64,000 bases of DNA. Source: Nocardia sp. NBC_01327. Lineage in GTDB: Bacteria > Actinomycetota > Actinomycetes > Mycobacteriales > Mycobacteriaceae. Below, piece by piece: positions 48,362 to 57,682 of the stretch. Positions within the stretch are counted from its first letter, which is position 1, and each line of letters opens with the position of its first letter. The stretch lies in NCBI RefSeq assembly GCF_035958815.1, contig NZ_CP108383.1, positions 8,308,001-8,372,000 of the forward strand. The letters are read 5' to 3'. Under the pieces are notes generated by a model, which saw only the letters and a program-made list of their open reading frames with translations, searched no databases and was not told the origin of the DNA. The position numbers were made by a program, and so were the translations under genes.

Positions 48362-49897
48362 TTACGGTGTGGATCGGGAATCTTCCGGCGTTGTGCCGGT
48401 CAAGGTGGCGAGGTCGATGGCTCGCTTGAGGATTTTGCCGGTCGATCCCTTCGGCAGGGCATCGACCAAACGAATGACCCGCGGAACCTTGTATGCGGAG
48501 AGTCGCTCGCGGGCCCAGGCCGATACGTCGGTGGCCGCGAGGGCAGATTCCGGGCGGCGCACGATCACCGCGGCGACCTCCTCGCCGTAGTAGTCGTCGG
48601 GAATGCCGAGCACGGCCGCCTCGACAATGTCGGGATGCGCGTAGAGCGCCTCCTCGACCTCGCTCGGATAGACGTTGTAGCCGCCGCGAATGATGAGGTC
48701 CTTGACGCGGTCGACTATGCGCAGATCACCGTCGGCGTCGGCCTCGCCCAGATCTCCGGTGCGAAACCAGCCGTCGTCGCTGAGCACGCCGGCGGTTTCG
48801 GCCGGGCGATGCCAGTAACCCTTCATCACCGTGGCGCCCTTGACGAATATCTCGCCGATCGTCGCAGGGGGACACGGGCGGCCCGCTTCGTCGCGGACCT
48901 CGACCCGGGTGGCGGGCGTCGGGCATCCGACGTAGCCGATCTTCCCGCCGCGATCGATATCGGTGAATGTGGCGAGAGCGGTGGTCTCGGTGAGCCCGTA
49001 CCCCTCGAGAATGGTGCAGCCGAAGCGCGCCTCGAACTCCCGCGCCACCGGACCGGGCAGCGACGCGCCACCGGAGACCGCGATGCGCAGCTGCGCGAAA
49101 TCCGCGGGATCCGCGTCACCGGTGGCGTGCAGCATGGCGTTCCACATGGTGGGCACCCCGACCATGACGGTGAACCGATCGCGGCGCAGCATGGCCATCA
49201 TCGCCCGGGCGTCGAAACGGGAGAGCAGAGACAGTGATCCGCCGGCGGTGAAGGTTGTCATCATGACCGAGGCCTGGCCGAAGACGTGGAACAGCGGCAG
49301 ACCGGTGCCCGTCCGGTCCGCGCTCGATGCCCGACTGCATTCGGCGCCGATCTCGCCCGCCGCCAACAGGTTCGACACCGTCAGCTGCGCCCCCTTGGGC
49401 CGGCCCGTGGTGCCGGAGGTGTAGAGGATCGCCGCGGTCTCGTCCGGATCGCGGTCGCGGACCCCGGCCGCCGCCGGGCCGGTGTCGGCGCCGGGCAGCA
49501 GGGTCCAGACCGGAATACCCTGTGCCGCAGCCGCACTCGACGCGGCAGGGCCCAGCGCATGCCAGGCGATGACCAGTGCGCATCCGGCATCGCCGAGGAC
49601 GTACTCGATCTCGTGCCGGGTCGACATGGTGTTGATCGGGACCACTATGGCGCCCGCCGCCTGAATACCCATGTACGCGACCACGAATTCGGGAACCGAC
49701 GGTGCGGCGAGCAGGATCCGATCACCCGGGCGAATCCCCGCCGCGGCCAGCGTCGCGGCGTAATTGATGCTCGTCGAACGCAATTGGTGATAGGTCCACG
49801 CGGCGAATGCGCCGGAATCATTGCTGTCGCCGCGAATGGCCACGGCGTCGGGATGGGTGTCCGCATGCCGGCGGATGGGGTCCAGCAGGTTTGGCAC
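48362..49897 (-). CDS. Acyl-CoA ligase (AMP-binding, FadD-type)
   Basis: A 511-residue adenylate-forming enzyme that activates a carboxylic acid to its CoA thioester. Core motifs: ILYTSGTTGRPKGAQLTVSN, EGYGLTETTA, WFRTGDLG, KDLIIRGGYNVYPSEVEEAL and the catalytic lysine region KGSTGKILKRA. The substrate, fatty or aromatic or steroid side-chain acid, cannot be fixed from sequence. GTG start at 49897. It is the last gene of an operon with two acyl-CoA dehydrogenases, so its product probably feeds them. Confidence 0.92.
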   Translation of the reverse strand: MPNLLDPIRRHADTHPDAVAIRGDSNDSGAFAAWTYHQLRSTSINYAATLAAAGIRPGDRILLAAPSVPEFVVAYMGIQAAGAIVVPINTMSTRHEIEYVLGDAGCALVIAWHALGPAASSAAAAQGIPVWTLLPGADTGPAAAGVRDRDPDETAAILYTSGTTGRPKGAQLTVSNLLAAGEIGAECSRASSADRTGTGLPLFHVFGQASVMMTTFTAGGSLSLLSRFDARAMMAMLRRDRFTVMVGVPTMWNAMLHATGDADPADFAQLRIAVSGGASLPGPVAREFEARFGCTILEGYGLTETTALATFTDIDRGGKIGYVGCPTPATRVEVRDEAGRPCPPATIGEIFVKGATVMKGYWHRPAETAGVLSDDGWFRTGDLGEADADGDLRIVDRVKDLIIRGGYNVYPSEVEEALYAHPDIVEAAVLGIPDDYYGEEVAAVIVRRPESALAATDVSAWARERLSAYKVPRVIRLVDALPKGSTGKILKRAIDLATLTGTTPEDSRSTP

Positions 49898-49952
49898 AGG
49901 TCTGCCCTCTCGGTCGGGTCGCGCATTCGGTACGGGGATTACGCCGGCCCCT

Positions 49953-51038
49953 TCACAGGTCGACCATGTCGTATTCGGCGACCCGGCTCATCAGGAATCG
50001 CAGATGGTCGCTGGAATTGCCGAAGGTCTGCTCGATGGCGGTCAGGCGGGCGAAATACTGTCCGACCGGGTAGTCCATGGTCATCCCGATACCGCCGTGC
50101 AGTTGGACGGCTTCCTGCCCCACGTAGCGCGCCGACCGTCCGATACGAAGTTTCGCGCGGGAGGCGACGGACTGATCGATCACGCCGTCCGCCAATGCCA
50201 TCGACGCGTAGACGGACATGCCGTGCGCCATCACGACCGCGATGTGCATGTCCGCGGCACGATGGGCGAGCGCCTGGAAAGTACGCAGCGGGACGCCGAA
50301 TTGTCTACGGGTACACAGATATTCGGCCGTGAGATGCAGGGCCTCGGTCATCGCGCCGACAGCTTCGGCGCACAGCGCCGCCTGGGCGGCGACCAGAGCG
50401 GCCTCGATCGCCTCCTCGGCCCTCAGCGAGGCCAGCGGCTCCGCGGCGGCAGCCGTGAACACGATGTCGGCCGCGCTCATACCGTCGTATGTCGCACTCC
50501 CCCTTCGGGATACACCCGCACCGGCAGGGTCGACGAGGAACAGCCGGATGCCGTCGGTCACGGCGGCGCTGACAATGAGCAGATCGGCTTCGTCACCGAA
50601 CAGCACCGGCGACTTGCGCCCCGTCACCTGCCACGTGGCGCCCTGTCGCACAGCCGAAGTCGACAGCGTCCGCAGCGGCCAGCGCGCTCGGGGTTCCTCG
50701 TGCGCGAAGGCGGGCCGCAGCTGCCCGGCCGCGATCTTCGGCAGGAGTTCGCGGCGCTGGGCGGGGCTGGCCGCCTCGGCCACCAGGTTCCCGGGCAGGT
50801 AGGCGCTGTCGAGCACCGGGACCCGGACCGGGCTCGCACCCAGCTCGGACATGACGATCATCGCCTCGATCGGGCCCGCGCCCTGGCCGCCTTCGGATTC
50901 CGGGAAGGTCAGCCCGAGTAGTCCGAGATCGGCCAGCGCAGGCCAGAGGTCGGCGGCGTCCGCCGACGAGTGGAAGGCCAGCACATTGTTCACGGTGTCG
51001 CGCAACATCGCCTGTTCCGCGGTCGGTTCGAAGTTCAC
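49953..51038 (-). CDS. Acyl-CoA dehydrogenase (short FadE subunit)
   Basis: A 361-residue flavin dehydrogenase subunit. N-terminal helical part with LADLGLLGLTFPESEGGQG, a middle beta domain that is reduced, and C-terminal VQLHGGIGMTMDYPVGQYF. The YEGT-type catalytic region is absent, as in the smaller partners of actinobacterial heterotetrameric dehydrogenases such as those for cholesterol side chains. It is 9 bp after the larger subunit gene. ATG 51038. Confidence 0.88.
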   Translation of the reverse strand: MNFEPTAEQAMLRDTVNNVLAFHSSADAADLWPALADLGLLGLTFPESEGGQGAGPIEAMIVMSELGASPVRVPVLDSAYLPGNLVAEAASPAQRRELLPKIAAGQLRPAFAHEEPRARWPLRTLSTSAVRQGATWQVTGRKSPVLFGDEADLLIVSAAVTDGIRLFLVDPAGAGVSRRGSATYDGMSAADIVFTAAAAEPLASLRAEEAIEAALVAAQAALCAEAVGAMTEALHLTAEYLCTRRQFGVPLRTFQALAHRAADMHIAVVMAHGMSVYASMALADGVIDQSVASRAKLRIGRSARYVGQEAVQLHGGIGMTMDYPVGQYFARLTAIEQTFGNSSDHLRFLMSRVAEYDMVDL

Positions 51039-51047
51039 GGCCGGGGC

Positions 51048-52193
51048 TCACAATCCGAGGATCGTCGAGGCGATGATGCCGCGCTGCACCTCGGTGGACC
51101 CTCCGTAGATGGATGTCTTGCGGCAGTTCAGATACGCCGCGGTGCTGCGTCCGGCCCACTGGGTCGCGTCCGGCAGCAGCGCGCCGGGTCCGGCGACCTC
51201 CAGCATCAGCTCGGTGGCGGCCTGCTGCAGTTCGCTGCCGCACAGCTTCAGAATCGACGCGGACCCGCCGGTCTTCGCATCGGTCGCGCCGAGCTGGAGC
51301 AATTCCAGTGCCAGCGTGTCGTTTTCGAGTTCGGCCAGACGTGCCGCGAACAGTGGATCGTCCAGTAGCGTGCCGGCGCCCACCCGGGTCTGCCGGGCCC
51401 GTGCCTTGATCGTGGACAGCCGGACCTTCGTGCGGCCGATGCCGGCCATACCGATGCGCTCATTGCCGAGCAGGAATTTCGCGTAGGTCCAGCCCTGATT
51501 CTCCTGCCCGACAAGGTGATCGGCGGGTACCCGCACCTGATCGAGAAATACCTCGTTGACCTCGCTGCTGCCGTCGACGAGGGCGATCGGGCGCACGGTG
51601 ACGCCGGGCGCGTCCATGGGAAGCAGCAGCAGGGAGATGCCCGCCTGCTGCTTCACCGCACCGGGGTCGGTGCGCACGAGGCAGAACATCCAGTCCGCGT
51701 ACTGGGCCGCACTGGTCCAGATCTTCTGCCCCGTGACGATATAGCTGTCCCCGTCGCGAATCGCGGTGGTGCGCAAGGCCGCCAGATCGGACCCGGCCTC
51801 CGGCTCGGAGAATCCCTGACACCACCAGATGTCGAGGTTGGCCGTCGGCGCCAGAAACCGCACCTTGAGCTCTTCGGAGCCGAACCGGGCGAGGACCGGC
51901 CCGATCATGTCGACATTGAACGTCAAAGGTTCAGGGACGCAGGCGAGTTGCATTTCGTCCTGCCAGATGTGGCGCTGGATGGGGGTCCAGTCCCTTCCGC
52001 CCCACTGCTGCGGCCAATTCGGCACCGCGATGTGGTGGGCGTTGAGGATGCGCTGCGTGGTGACGAGGTCCTCGCGGCCGAGCTCACGACCCTCCCGCAC
52101 GGCGTCCCGGATCTCGAGCGGAATTTCACGGCGGTACAGCGTCCGCAGGTGATTGCGGAACCCGATCTCATCGCCGGTCAGGGCCAATTGCAT
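51048..52193 (-). CDS. Acyl-CoA dehydrogenase (large FadE subunit)
   Basis: A 381-residue dehydrogenase with WWCQGFSEPEAGSDLAALRT (FAD and substrate loop), VTGQKIWTSAAQYADWMFC, LLGNERIGMAGIG and the C-terminal SIYGGSTEVQRGIIASTILG. The position that holds catalytic Glu in YEGT enzymes is Gly here, so the base may be the Glu in GNER. With the next gene it resembles the ChsE/FadE alpha2-beta2 pairs of actinobacteria. First gene of a three-gene operon; ATG 52193. Upstream lies a palindromic operator and the divergent double-TetR gene. Confidence 0.9.
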   Translation of the reverse strand: MQLALTGDEIGFRNHLRTLYRREIPLEIRDAVREGRELGREDLVTTQRILNAHHIAVPNWPQQWGGRDWTPIQRHIWQDEMQLACVPEPLTFNVDMIGPVLARFGSEELKVRFLAPTANLDIWWCQGFSEPEAGSDLAALRTTAIRDGDSYIVTGQKIWTSAAQYADWMFCLVRTDPGAVKQQAGISLLLLPMDAPGVTVRPIALVDGSSEVNEVFLDQVRVPADHLVGQENQGWTYAKFLLGNERIGMAGIGRTKVRLSTIKARARQTRVGAGTLLDDPLFAARLAELENDTLALELLQLGATDAKTGGSASILKLCGSELQQAATELMLEVAGPGALLPDATQWAGRSTAAYLNCRKTSIYGGSTEVQRGIIASTILGL

Positions 52194-52232
52194 TGCAGGT
52201 CCGCGCTTTCCGAGTCAGAGCTGTGCGATCGA

Positions 52233-52258
52233 TGGAACGTTCACAAACAAACGTTCCA
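52233..52258. promoter_or_regulatory. TGGAACGTT inverted repeat, operator of catabolic operon
   Basis: TGGAACGTT and AACGTTCCA form a perfect 9-bp inverted repeat with an 8-bp spacer, 40 bp upstream of the acyl-CoA dehydrogenase start and in the spacer shared with the divergent TetR gene. A second short palindrome (TATCAG/CTGATA, 52312-52328) lies nearer the regulator. Confidence 0.7.
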
Positions 52259-52427
52259 CCTTATGGAGTGTTATGTCAATCATCCGGCTACATTTACAGG
52301 TAATTTAGCAATATCAGCATTACTGATAGTCAAGAACTGCTAGAACTACGACGGATCGACGATGCCACCCCACCGCGGGCGAACCGCACCGGAGGCGGAG
52401 TCGGCCAGGACGGTAGCCTGCTGCGAT

Positions 52428-53756
52428 ATGACAAGGTCCGAACCCGAGCCTGCCGGTCCCGCGCCGCGCCGCCGTCCGTCGTCGGTGCGGCCCTCCGACG
52501 ACGCACTGCTGGACGGCGTGCTGTCGGTATTCGCCGCCCGCGGTTTCGACGACGTCACCATGGATGAGCTGGCCCTCGCGGCCGACACCTCCAAGCCGAC
52601 GCTGTACGCCCACTTCGGCACCAAGGACCAGCTTCTCGAAGCCTGCCTGCGCCGAGAAGCGGAGGGCCTACTGCGCTGGATGCGTGAAAGTTACCGGCGC
52701 GCCCAGGGTTTCGACCTGGACCGGCACGTCGCGACGACAACGCGCGCACTGTTCGACTTCGCCGCCGCCCGCTCCGAAGGGTTTCACGTACTGTTCGGCG
52801 CGCCCACCGCCGGCCGTTCGCACGAGGTGCGAGCCGCGGTGCTCTCCTCGGTGGCGGACACCGTCGCCGACCTGATCCGCAACGAATACGGCAGCGCGGA
52901 TCTGAGCTGGGGCGCCAGCGCCGATTTCTGCGCCTCGGTGATCGCGGATATCGGGGTACGGGGCGTGCAGCAGGCCATCGCCCAGCAGCTGGATTTCACC
53001 GCGGCCGCAGATCTGACGGTATCGATCATCGTCGCGGCCATGCGCCACCTCGATCCGGCGGCCGTGCGCGCGGTCGATGCGATCGCGGAACCGAGCGCTG
53101 TCTCCGCATCTGCCGAGAGTGCCGGTGCCGCGGCGGATTACCCCGCAATGATCGGCGCGCACGCGCATTCCGAAGCGGACGAGTCCAGGTCGGTGCCTCG
53201 AAATGATGTGCTCGACACGGCAATCCGAATCTTCGGCAGCGGAGAGCGGCTGGAACTGCCCGTGGTGGCGGCCGAACTCGGCATCAGCCGCACCACCCTC
53301 TACCGCCGCTTCGGAACCAGGGACGAACTGCTGGGCGCTGCCCTGGCCCTGCAGTTCGAGCGTGTGGTCACCTCGATCGACCGGCGCTGCACCGGCCGGG
53401 GCGCACACCGGATCTCCGAGATATTCGATCGCGTCCTGCGGCAGCTGGCGGCCGACCCGGCGCTGCGCACCTACCTGCAGAACGAATCCCCGGCCGCGCT
53501 GCGCCTGCTCACCCAGGCCGACGGAGCCGTGCACCGGGGCAGCGTCGCGCTGGTCGAACGGCTGCTCCGGCGCGCCCAGGAACAGGACGGGTATCGCCCG
53601 CCGATCGAACGGGAGACCCTCGCCTTCGCCCTGGTCGCCCTGGGAGAAGCCTTCCTCTACAACGATGCCGTCGCCGACATCCGAGGCGATATCGACCATC
53701 TGCTGCAGGTGCAGACGGCCCTGCTCGGAGTGGCCGGGCCTGTCGGCGGACGGTGA
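52428..53756 (+). CDS. Double-domain TetR regulator
   Basis: A 442-residue protein containing two complete TetR units. The first (about residues 20-215) has the helix-turn-helix VTMDELALAADTSKPTLYAHF; the second (about 255-440) has LELPVVAAELGISRTTLYRR and a QsdR-like ligand domain. A Ser/Ala-rich linker joins them. Most TetR proteins are single units that dimerise, so this monomer could bind as a pseudo-dimer. The ATG at 52428 is favoured over a longer frame. It is divergent from the acyl-CoA dehydrogenase operon, which it should control. Confidence 0.88.
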   Translation: MTRSEPEPAGPAPRRRPSSVRPSDDALLDGVLSVFAARGFDDVTMDELALAADTSKPTLYAHFGTKDQLLEACLRREAEGLLRWMRESYRRAQGFDLDRHVATTTRALFDFAAARSEGFHVLFGAPTAGRSHEVRAAVLSSVADTVADLIRNEYGSADLSWGASADFCASVIADIGVRGVQQAIAQQLDFTAAADLTVSIIVAAMRHLDPAAVRAVDAIAEPSAVSASAESAGAAADYPAMIGAHAHSEADESRSVPRNDVLDTAIRIFGSGERLELPVVAAELGISRTTLYRRFGTRDELLGAALALQFERVVTSIDRRCTGRGAHRISEIFDRVLRQLAADPALRTYLQNESPAALRLLTQADGAVHRGSVALVERLLRRAQEQDGYRPPIERETLAFALVALGEAFLYNDAVADIRGDIDHLLQVQTALLGVAGPVGGR

Positions 53757-53779
53757 ATCGTAGTGCGGTAGCACCACAT

Positions 53780-55834
53780 TCAGCCCAGCTGCCCGGCTGC
53801 CGGGATATTCACCCAGCTGGGTTCGGCCGGATCCAATTGCAGGTGTTCCGGTTTCAGCCCGCTGGCATCGAGCATCGGGCGCATGGGCAGTCCGCGCAGG
53901 ACATCGAAGGCGTAGATATCGACTCGCAGCCGGTGCCCCGGTTGCAGCACACCGTCGGTGGCCGGCATCCCGATATCGACAATGGTCGGCTGCCCCGGCA
54001 CCACCTCCTGGCGGGTGTCCAGGGTGAGATAGGGGTACGGATCGGTGTAATCACCGTTCGGTGATCGAGTCGCCCTGTCCTCGTTCACTTTTCGCAGGGA
54101 TGCCTGGAGCTGTCCGCTGGTCCACACTGTTGATCGCCCATCGGGAGCGACGTCGTTGACCGTCGCCGACCAGAAACCGTCCGTGGCATCCAGCACCGTG
54201 TTCAGATGCACGGCGATCGGTCCGGAGATCTCGGTCGGAACCCCGACCGGCGCACTGGTGAAGGTCAGACCGTTGGTCTCGTTGATGCGTGCGTCTTTCG
54301 CGCAGATGTCCAGCACTCCGGTCTCACCGGCGGTGCCCACCGCGGCTTCGCGGGAGCACAGCCCGGTCAGTCCCGGCGCCACGGTCAGCAGCGCCGCCCC
54401 GCCCGGCTCGGTGCGCAGGCTGCCGTCGTGCACACTCAGCGCCGTCCCCGAGGGCGCCGGATCCAGATACAGCCGGCGGTAATCCATACCCGGACTCGGG
54501 AACTGCTGCCGGCTCGCCCAATTGCCGCCCTGCTGCCACAGCGTCACCGGATCGAAGCGGTCGATGCCGTTGTCGATGCCCTTGAGCCACTTGTCGAACC
54601 AGGCGCGCTGGAGCACATCCAGGCGCGGTGGGCCGCCGGGTAGACCGAGGCCGGCGCCGGTGGTCAGATGGTAGGTATCACCCATGATCAGTTTCTTCTG
54701 CTCCGCCGGAACATCGATGGCGTTGTAGATGCGCGTCGCGGAGTAGGCGAAAATGTCCTGCCAGCCGCCGTAGACAAAGGCCGGCACGCTGACCTGCTCG
54801 GGATGACCGTCCAGACTGCGGCGTAATGGGCTGTCCCCGTTCAGCATTTCCGTCAGCTCCGGACTGCCGGCCAGGCTGGGGGCGGCCAGCGTGGCGAGCA
54901 GGACACCGGCATCGGTGAAGGGATCCTTCATCCGATCTCGCAACCACTGCCCGTCGAGATTGCCGCTGAACAGTGCTTGCAGGTCCGGCACCAGTTTGAG
55001 GGCATTGACACTGGCCAGCCAGGTGGGCATGAATCCGACGCCGAATCCGCCTCCGGTGGCGATGATGTCGTGCAGCAGGTCGCTGCCGGGGACGACCGGG
55101 AAAATCGCACGCAGCGCCGCCGGTTTACGTTCAGCGGTCTGCAGCTGGTTGGCGGCCGAATACGACAGGCCGTTCATTCCCACCGCGCCGGTCGACCACG
55201 GTTGTGCCGCAGCCCAATTCACCACTTCGACGCCGTCCTGCTGCTCGCGTTCGCCGAAGACCTGCCAGTCGCCCTCGGAGAATCCGGTGCCGCGCACATC
55301 GACCACGACCTGGGTGTACCCGGACTCCACCAGCTTTCGATCCACGCCGAAATTGCGCAGTGCGCCTGCGGCCAGCGCCTTCGCCAGGTCGGAATAGCCG
55401 CTCAGGCCCACACCGGACAGATCGAACCCGGCCACGGCCGCGGTCAGCATGCCCGACAGCGCGGGATCACCGAGCACCGCGTCGACCACGGTGGTGGTGA
55501 GCTTCGAATACGGCGTCAGGTTCACGATCGCGGGCGTCTGCTCGGTCGCCGGGATGCCCGCGGCATCGGCCGGTCGGTACACATTGGCCTTCAGCACCAC
55601 ACCGTCGCTCATCGTGATCGGCACGTCCCAGTCGGTGTGCACATTCGGAAACGGTTGCGGCCCATCATGAGTCGCGGTCCAGGCCGCCGCATCGTCGATC
55701 GGTTCGGCCGGGGCCGGCGCCACGGTCGACACTCCCAGCGCCAGCAGTAATACGGTGAGGACGGCGAGGGCGCCGGACAGATATCGGGCTCGGGCGGCGG
55801 CGATGGGCACAGCGGTGGTCGGCGAACATGCCAT
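53780..55834 (-). CDS. Secreted CocE/NonD-type X-Pro dipeptidyl-peptidase-like hydrolase
   Basis: A 684-residue alpha/beta hydrolase with a long signal peptide (membrane-like ALAVLTVLLLALGV near residue 25, cleavage after PAPAEP region). The hydrolase core contains VVDVRGTGFSEGDW, the nucleophile elbow GLSYSAANQ, and YGGWQDIF with an acid residue; a C-terminal jelly-roll (WVNIPAAG) completes the X-Pro/CocE layout. Such enzymes cleave esters or acyl groups outside the cell. It is convergent with the double-TetR gene. Confidence 0.85.
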   Translation of the reverse strand: MACSPTTAVPIAAARARYLSGALAVLTVLLLALGVSTVAPAPAEPIDDAAAWTATHDGPQPFPNVHTDWDVPITMSDGVVLKANVYRPADAAGIPATEQTPAIVNLTPYSKLTTTVVDAVLGDPALSGMLTAAVAGFDLSGVGLSGYSDLAKALAAGALRNFGVDRKLVESGYTQVVVDVRGTGFSEGDWQVFGEREQQDGVEVVNWAAAQPWSTGAVGMNGLSYSAANQLQTAERKPAALRAIFPVVPGSDLLHDIIATGGGFGVGFMPTWLASVNALKLVPDLQALFSGNLDGQWLRDRMKDPFTDAGVLLATLAAPSLAGSPELTEMLNGDSPLRRSLDGHPEQVSVPAFVYGGWQDIFAYSATRIYNAIDVPAEQKKLIMGDTYHLTTGAGLGLPGGPPRLDVLQRAWFDKWLKGIDNGIDRFDPVTLWQQGGNWASRQQFPSPGMDYRRLYLDPAPSGTALSVHDGSLRTEPGGAALLTVAPGLTGLCSREAAVGTAGETGVLDICAKDARINETNGLTFTSAPVGVPTEISGPIAVHLNTVLDATDGFWSATVNDVAPDGRSTVWTSGQLQASLRKVNEDRATRSPNGDYTDPYPYLTLDTRQEVVPGQPTIVDIGMPATDGVLQPGHRLRVDIYAFDVLRGLPMRPMLDASGLKPEHLQLDPAEPSWVNIPAAGQLG

Positions 55835-55871
55835 GGGGAACCTTCGGGTCGGAATGCGTCGAGTCGGCGGA

Positions 55872-56858
55872 TCAGCTGTTGCGCGGCAGGCCCGAGCAAT
55901 CGACCGGTAGCGAATTCGCGGGATCCAGGGCGTTCAGAACGTCTTGTGCGGCAACAGGATCGAAGGCCGCGCCATTGTGTTCGAAGATCGCCAGCGGGCA
56001 CTGGTCCTGCACCACGATATTGGTGACATTCGGCGCGACGGGTCCGTATCCGCTGGTGTAGGGCACCACGGCCTCGTCGTACCGGGTCATCAGGAAGGTG
56101 TAGTCGATGCCGGGCGGGTAGGCGACGCCGGAGTTCACCGCATTCAGATAGTCCGATCCGGTGGTCAATTCCACGGTGATGGGCGCCCCGGAATTTTCGG
56201 CCAGACGCTGCGCCTGCTCCCACAACCCGACCGCGCCCAGCCCACCCGCGAGCAACCCCGAACCATTGGCCTGCGTGCCATTGTTGATCGGAGCCAGGTT
56301 CACCGATTTGGCCACCTTGTCGGCCCCGCCCAGGAACTTGATGTACCAGCGCGGCATGACGGTCCCCTCCGAATGCCCGACAAAGTCGACCTTCGCCGCG
56401 CCCGTCGCCGCCAGCACCCGATCCACGAACGGCGCCAATTCCTCGGTGGCGGAATCGATCATCGACCGCACACCCGGCACTCCGTTCAACGGCGACGGCA
56501 GCGCGGCACTCCTGCCGTAGGTCAGCGAGAACACGCAGTATCCGTTGTTCGCCAGCAGCGGCGCGAGAGTCGTCCAGTTCTCGGCCTGGGTCGCGGTGAG
56601 GCCGTGCAGCAGAATCACCGGTTCCGGATGCTCCGCGCTCGGGCGGCAGCTCCAATCATTCGCTCCCGCAGGCGAAGAGGAATCACCGAAGTGCGCGAGC
56701 GCCGCCCCCAGGCCGTACGGAACCGGATAGTGCGACGCGGCCTGCGCGGTGGCGGGGATACCCGCCACCGCCGCGGCCGCACACGCAACGATCACCGCCA
56801 GCCGTTTCACCGCCCCTCGACCGGGACCTGCCGACCGGGCTCGAATATGCGCTGGCAT
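55872..56858 (-). CDS. Secreted class 2-type lipase/esterase
   Basis: A 328-residue exported lipase. A signal peptide ends at about residue 41 (ATAQAASHYP). The fold has VILLHGLTATQAENW (oxyanion region), the nucleophile elbow VGHSEGT and a downstream Asp/His set (MTRYDEAVV, IFEHNGA). It resembles actinobacterial triacylglycerol lipases of the alpha/beta-hydrolase class. ATG 56858 follows AAGGAG at 5 nt. It lies 37 bp upstream of the CocE-type gene on the same strand and is probably cotranscribed with it. Confidence 0.9.
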   Translation of the reverse strand: MPAHIRARSAGPGRGAVKRLAVIVACAAAAVAGIPATAQAASHYPVPYGLGAALAHFGDSSSPAGANDWSCRPSAEHPEPVILLHGLTATQAENWTTLAPLLANNGYCVFSLTYGRSAALPSPLNGVPGVRSMIDSATEELAPFVDRVLAATGAAKVDFVGHSEGTVMPRWYIKFLGGADKVAKSVNLAPINNGTQANGSGLLAGGLGAVGLWEQAQRLAENSGAPITVELTTGSDYLNAVNSGVAYPPGIDYTFLMTRYDEAVVPYTSGYGPVAPNVTNIVVQDQCPLAIFEHNGAAFDPVAAQDVLNALDPANSLPVDCSGLPRNS

Positions 56859-57167
56859 GGGGACTCCTTGGACCTCGTCGAAGCTTTCGCAATTTCTAAC
56901 ACTCTTTACGCGCCAGTAACGCGAAATGCTGAAATTGCCTCCAGGTCGCGACAGGGCACAAACCGCCGTCAATAGCTTTACCAGCGGTTTAATATGAGTT
57001 TCGGCCACCTCGCCACATCGACGGCAGGACCGTGTCGATGGAACGTTTAGATCTTGGTGTTACATGACGAGGAGCAGGCGGAAACCGCAAGCGAGTGATC
57101 AGGGGCACGCTTGGACGCCACGCGAGACGAAGTCAGCGCGCGATCGGTGAACCGGTGGCGGCGAGGG
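56859..57167. promoter_or_regulatory. Lipase upstream region with second TGGAACGTT site
   Basis: 309 bp. It contains TCGATGGAACGTT (57035-57047), identical over 13 bp to the operator at 52229-52241; the second half-site (GGTGTTACA) is degenerate. A further inverted pair GCAATTTC/GAAATTGC flanks 56889-56938. No ORF is supported here. Confidence 0.5.
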
Positions 57168-57665
57168 TCAGTTCGACGGGTCGGCGGGTCGATCGATCCG
57201 GGCCGGGAGTGGGCTGCCTTCGTCCGAGTCGGGCGCGAAGGGCGGGGTTGACCCGGCGAGGCTCAGGTAGCCGTTCACGCTCTGAGTGAGGGTGAGGCCG
57301 TAGCCGTCGGAGGTCTGGGTGTAGCCGGTGCGGGGGCGCGCATCCCGATCAGTGCGGATCGCCCAGCCCTGTGCGGCCCAGGCGCGCAGCACCAGGTCGA
57401 AATACCGGTCCGAGGTGTCGGGGGTGGCGCCGAGCACCCAGTAGCGGATGTCGAAGAATTCCAGCAGGTTGTCGGGATCGCTTTCGTCCCAGGGCAGCCT
57501 GACGCCGCGGTGGAACGCCGCCGCGGGCAGGTCCGGATGCCGGAGCGCCAGCGCGAGTTCGGCGGGCACGGCCTCGAGGGTCGCTGCGGGCACCGCCTGA
57601 AGGGTCTCGGTGAAGTGCCGCAGCAATTGCGCACGGACCTCGCCCTGCGTCGTTGCCGATGGCAT
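57168..57665 (-). CDS. Small partner protein of the giant WXG100-like gene (putative immunity/accessory)
   Basis: A 165-residue protein encoded 17 bp after the giant gene on the same strand, so surely cotranscribed. No signal peptide. Its C-terminal half resembles the fold of mycobacterial LppA-like lipoproteins (SDGYGLTLTQSVNGYLSLAG, then STPPF), but it lacks a lipobox. N-terminal half is helical (VRAQLLRHFTETLQAVPAAT). An immunity or chaperone role for the upstream protein is the obvious inference from gene order; nothing proves it. ATG 57665 follows GAGGA. Confidence 0.6.
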   Translation of the reverse strand: MPSATTQGEVRAQLLRHFTETLQAVPAATLEAVPAELALALRHPDLPAAAFHRGVRLPWDESDPDNLLEFFDIRYWVLGATPDTSDRYFDLVLRAWAAQGWAIRTDRDARPRTGYTQTSDGYGLTLTQSVNGYLSLAGSTPPFAPDSDEGSPLPARIDRPADPSN

Positions 57666-57682
57666 ACCGTCCTCGTTTCTGT

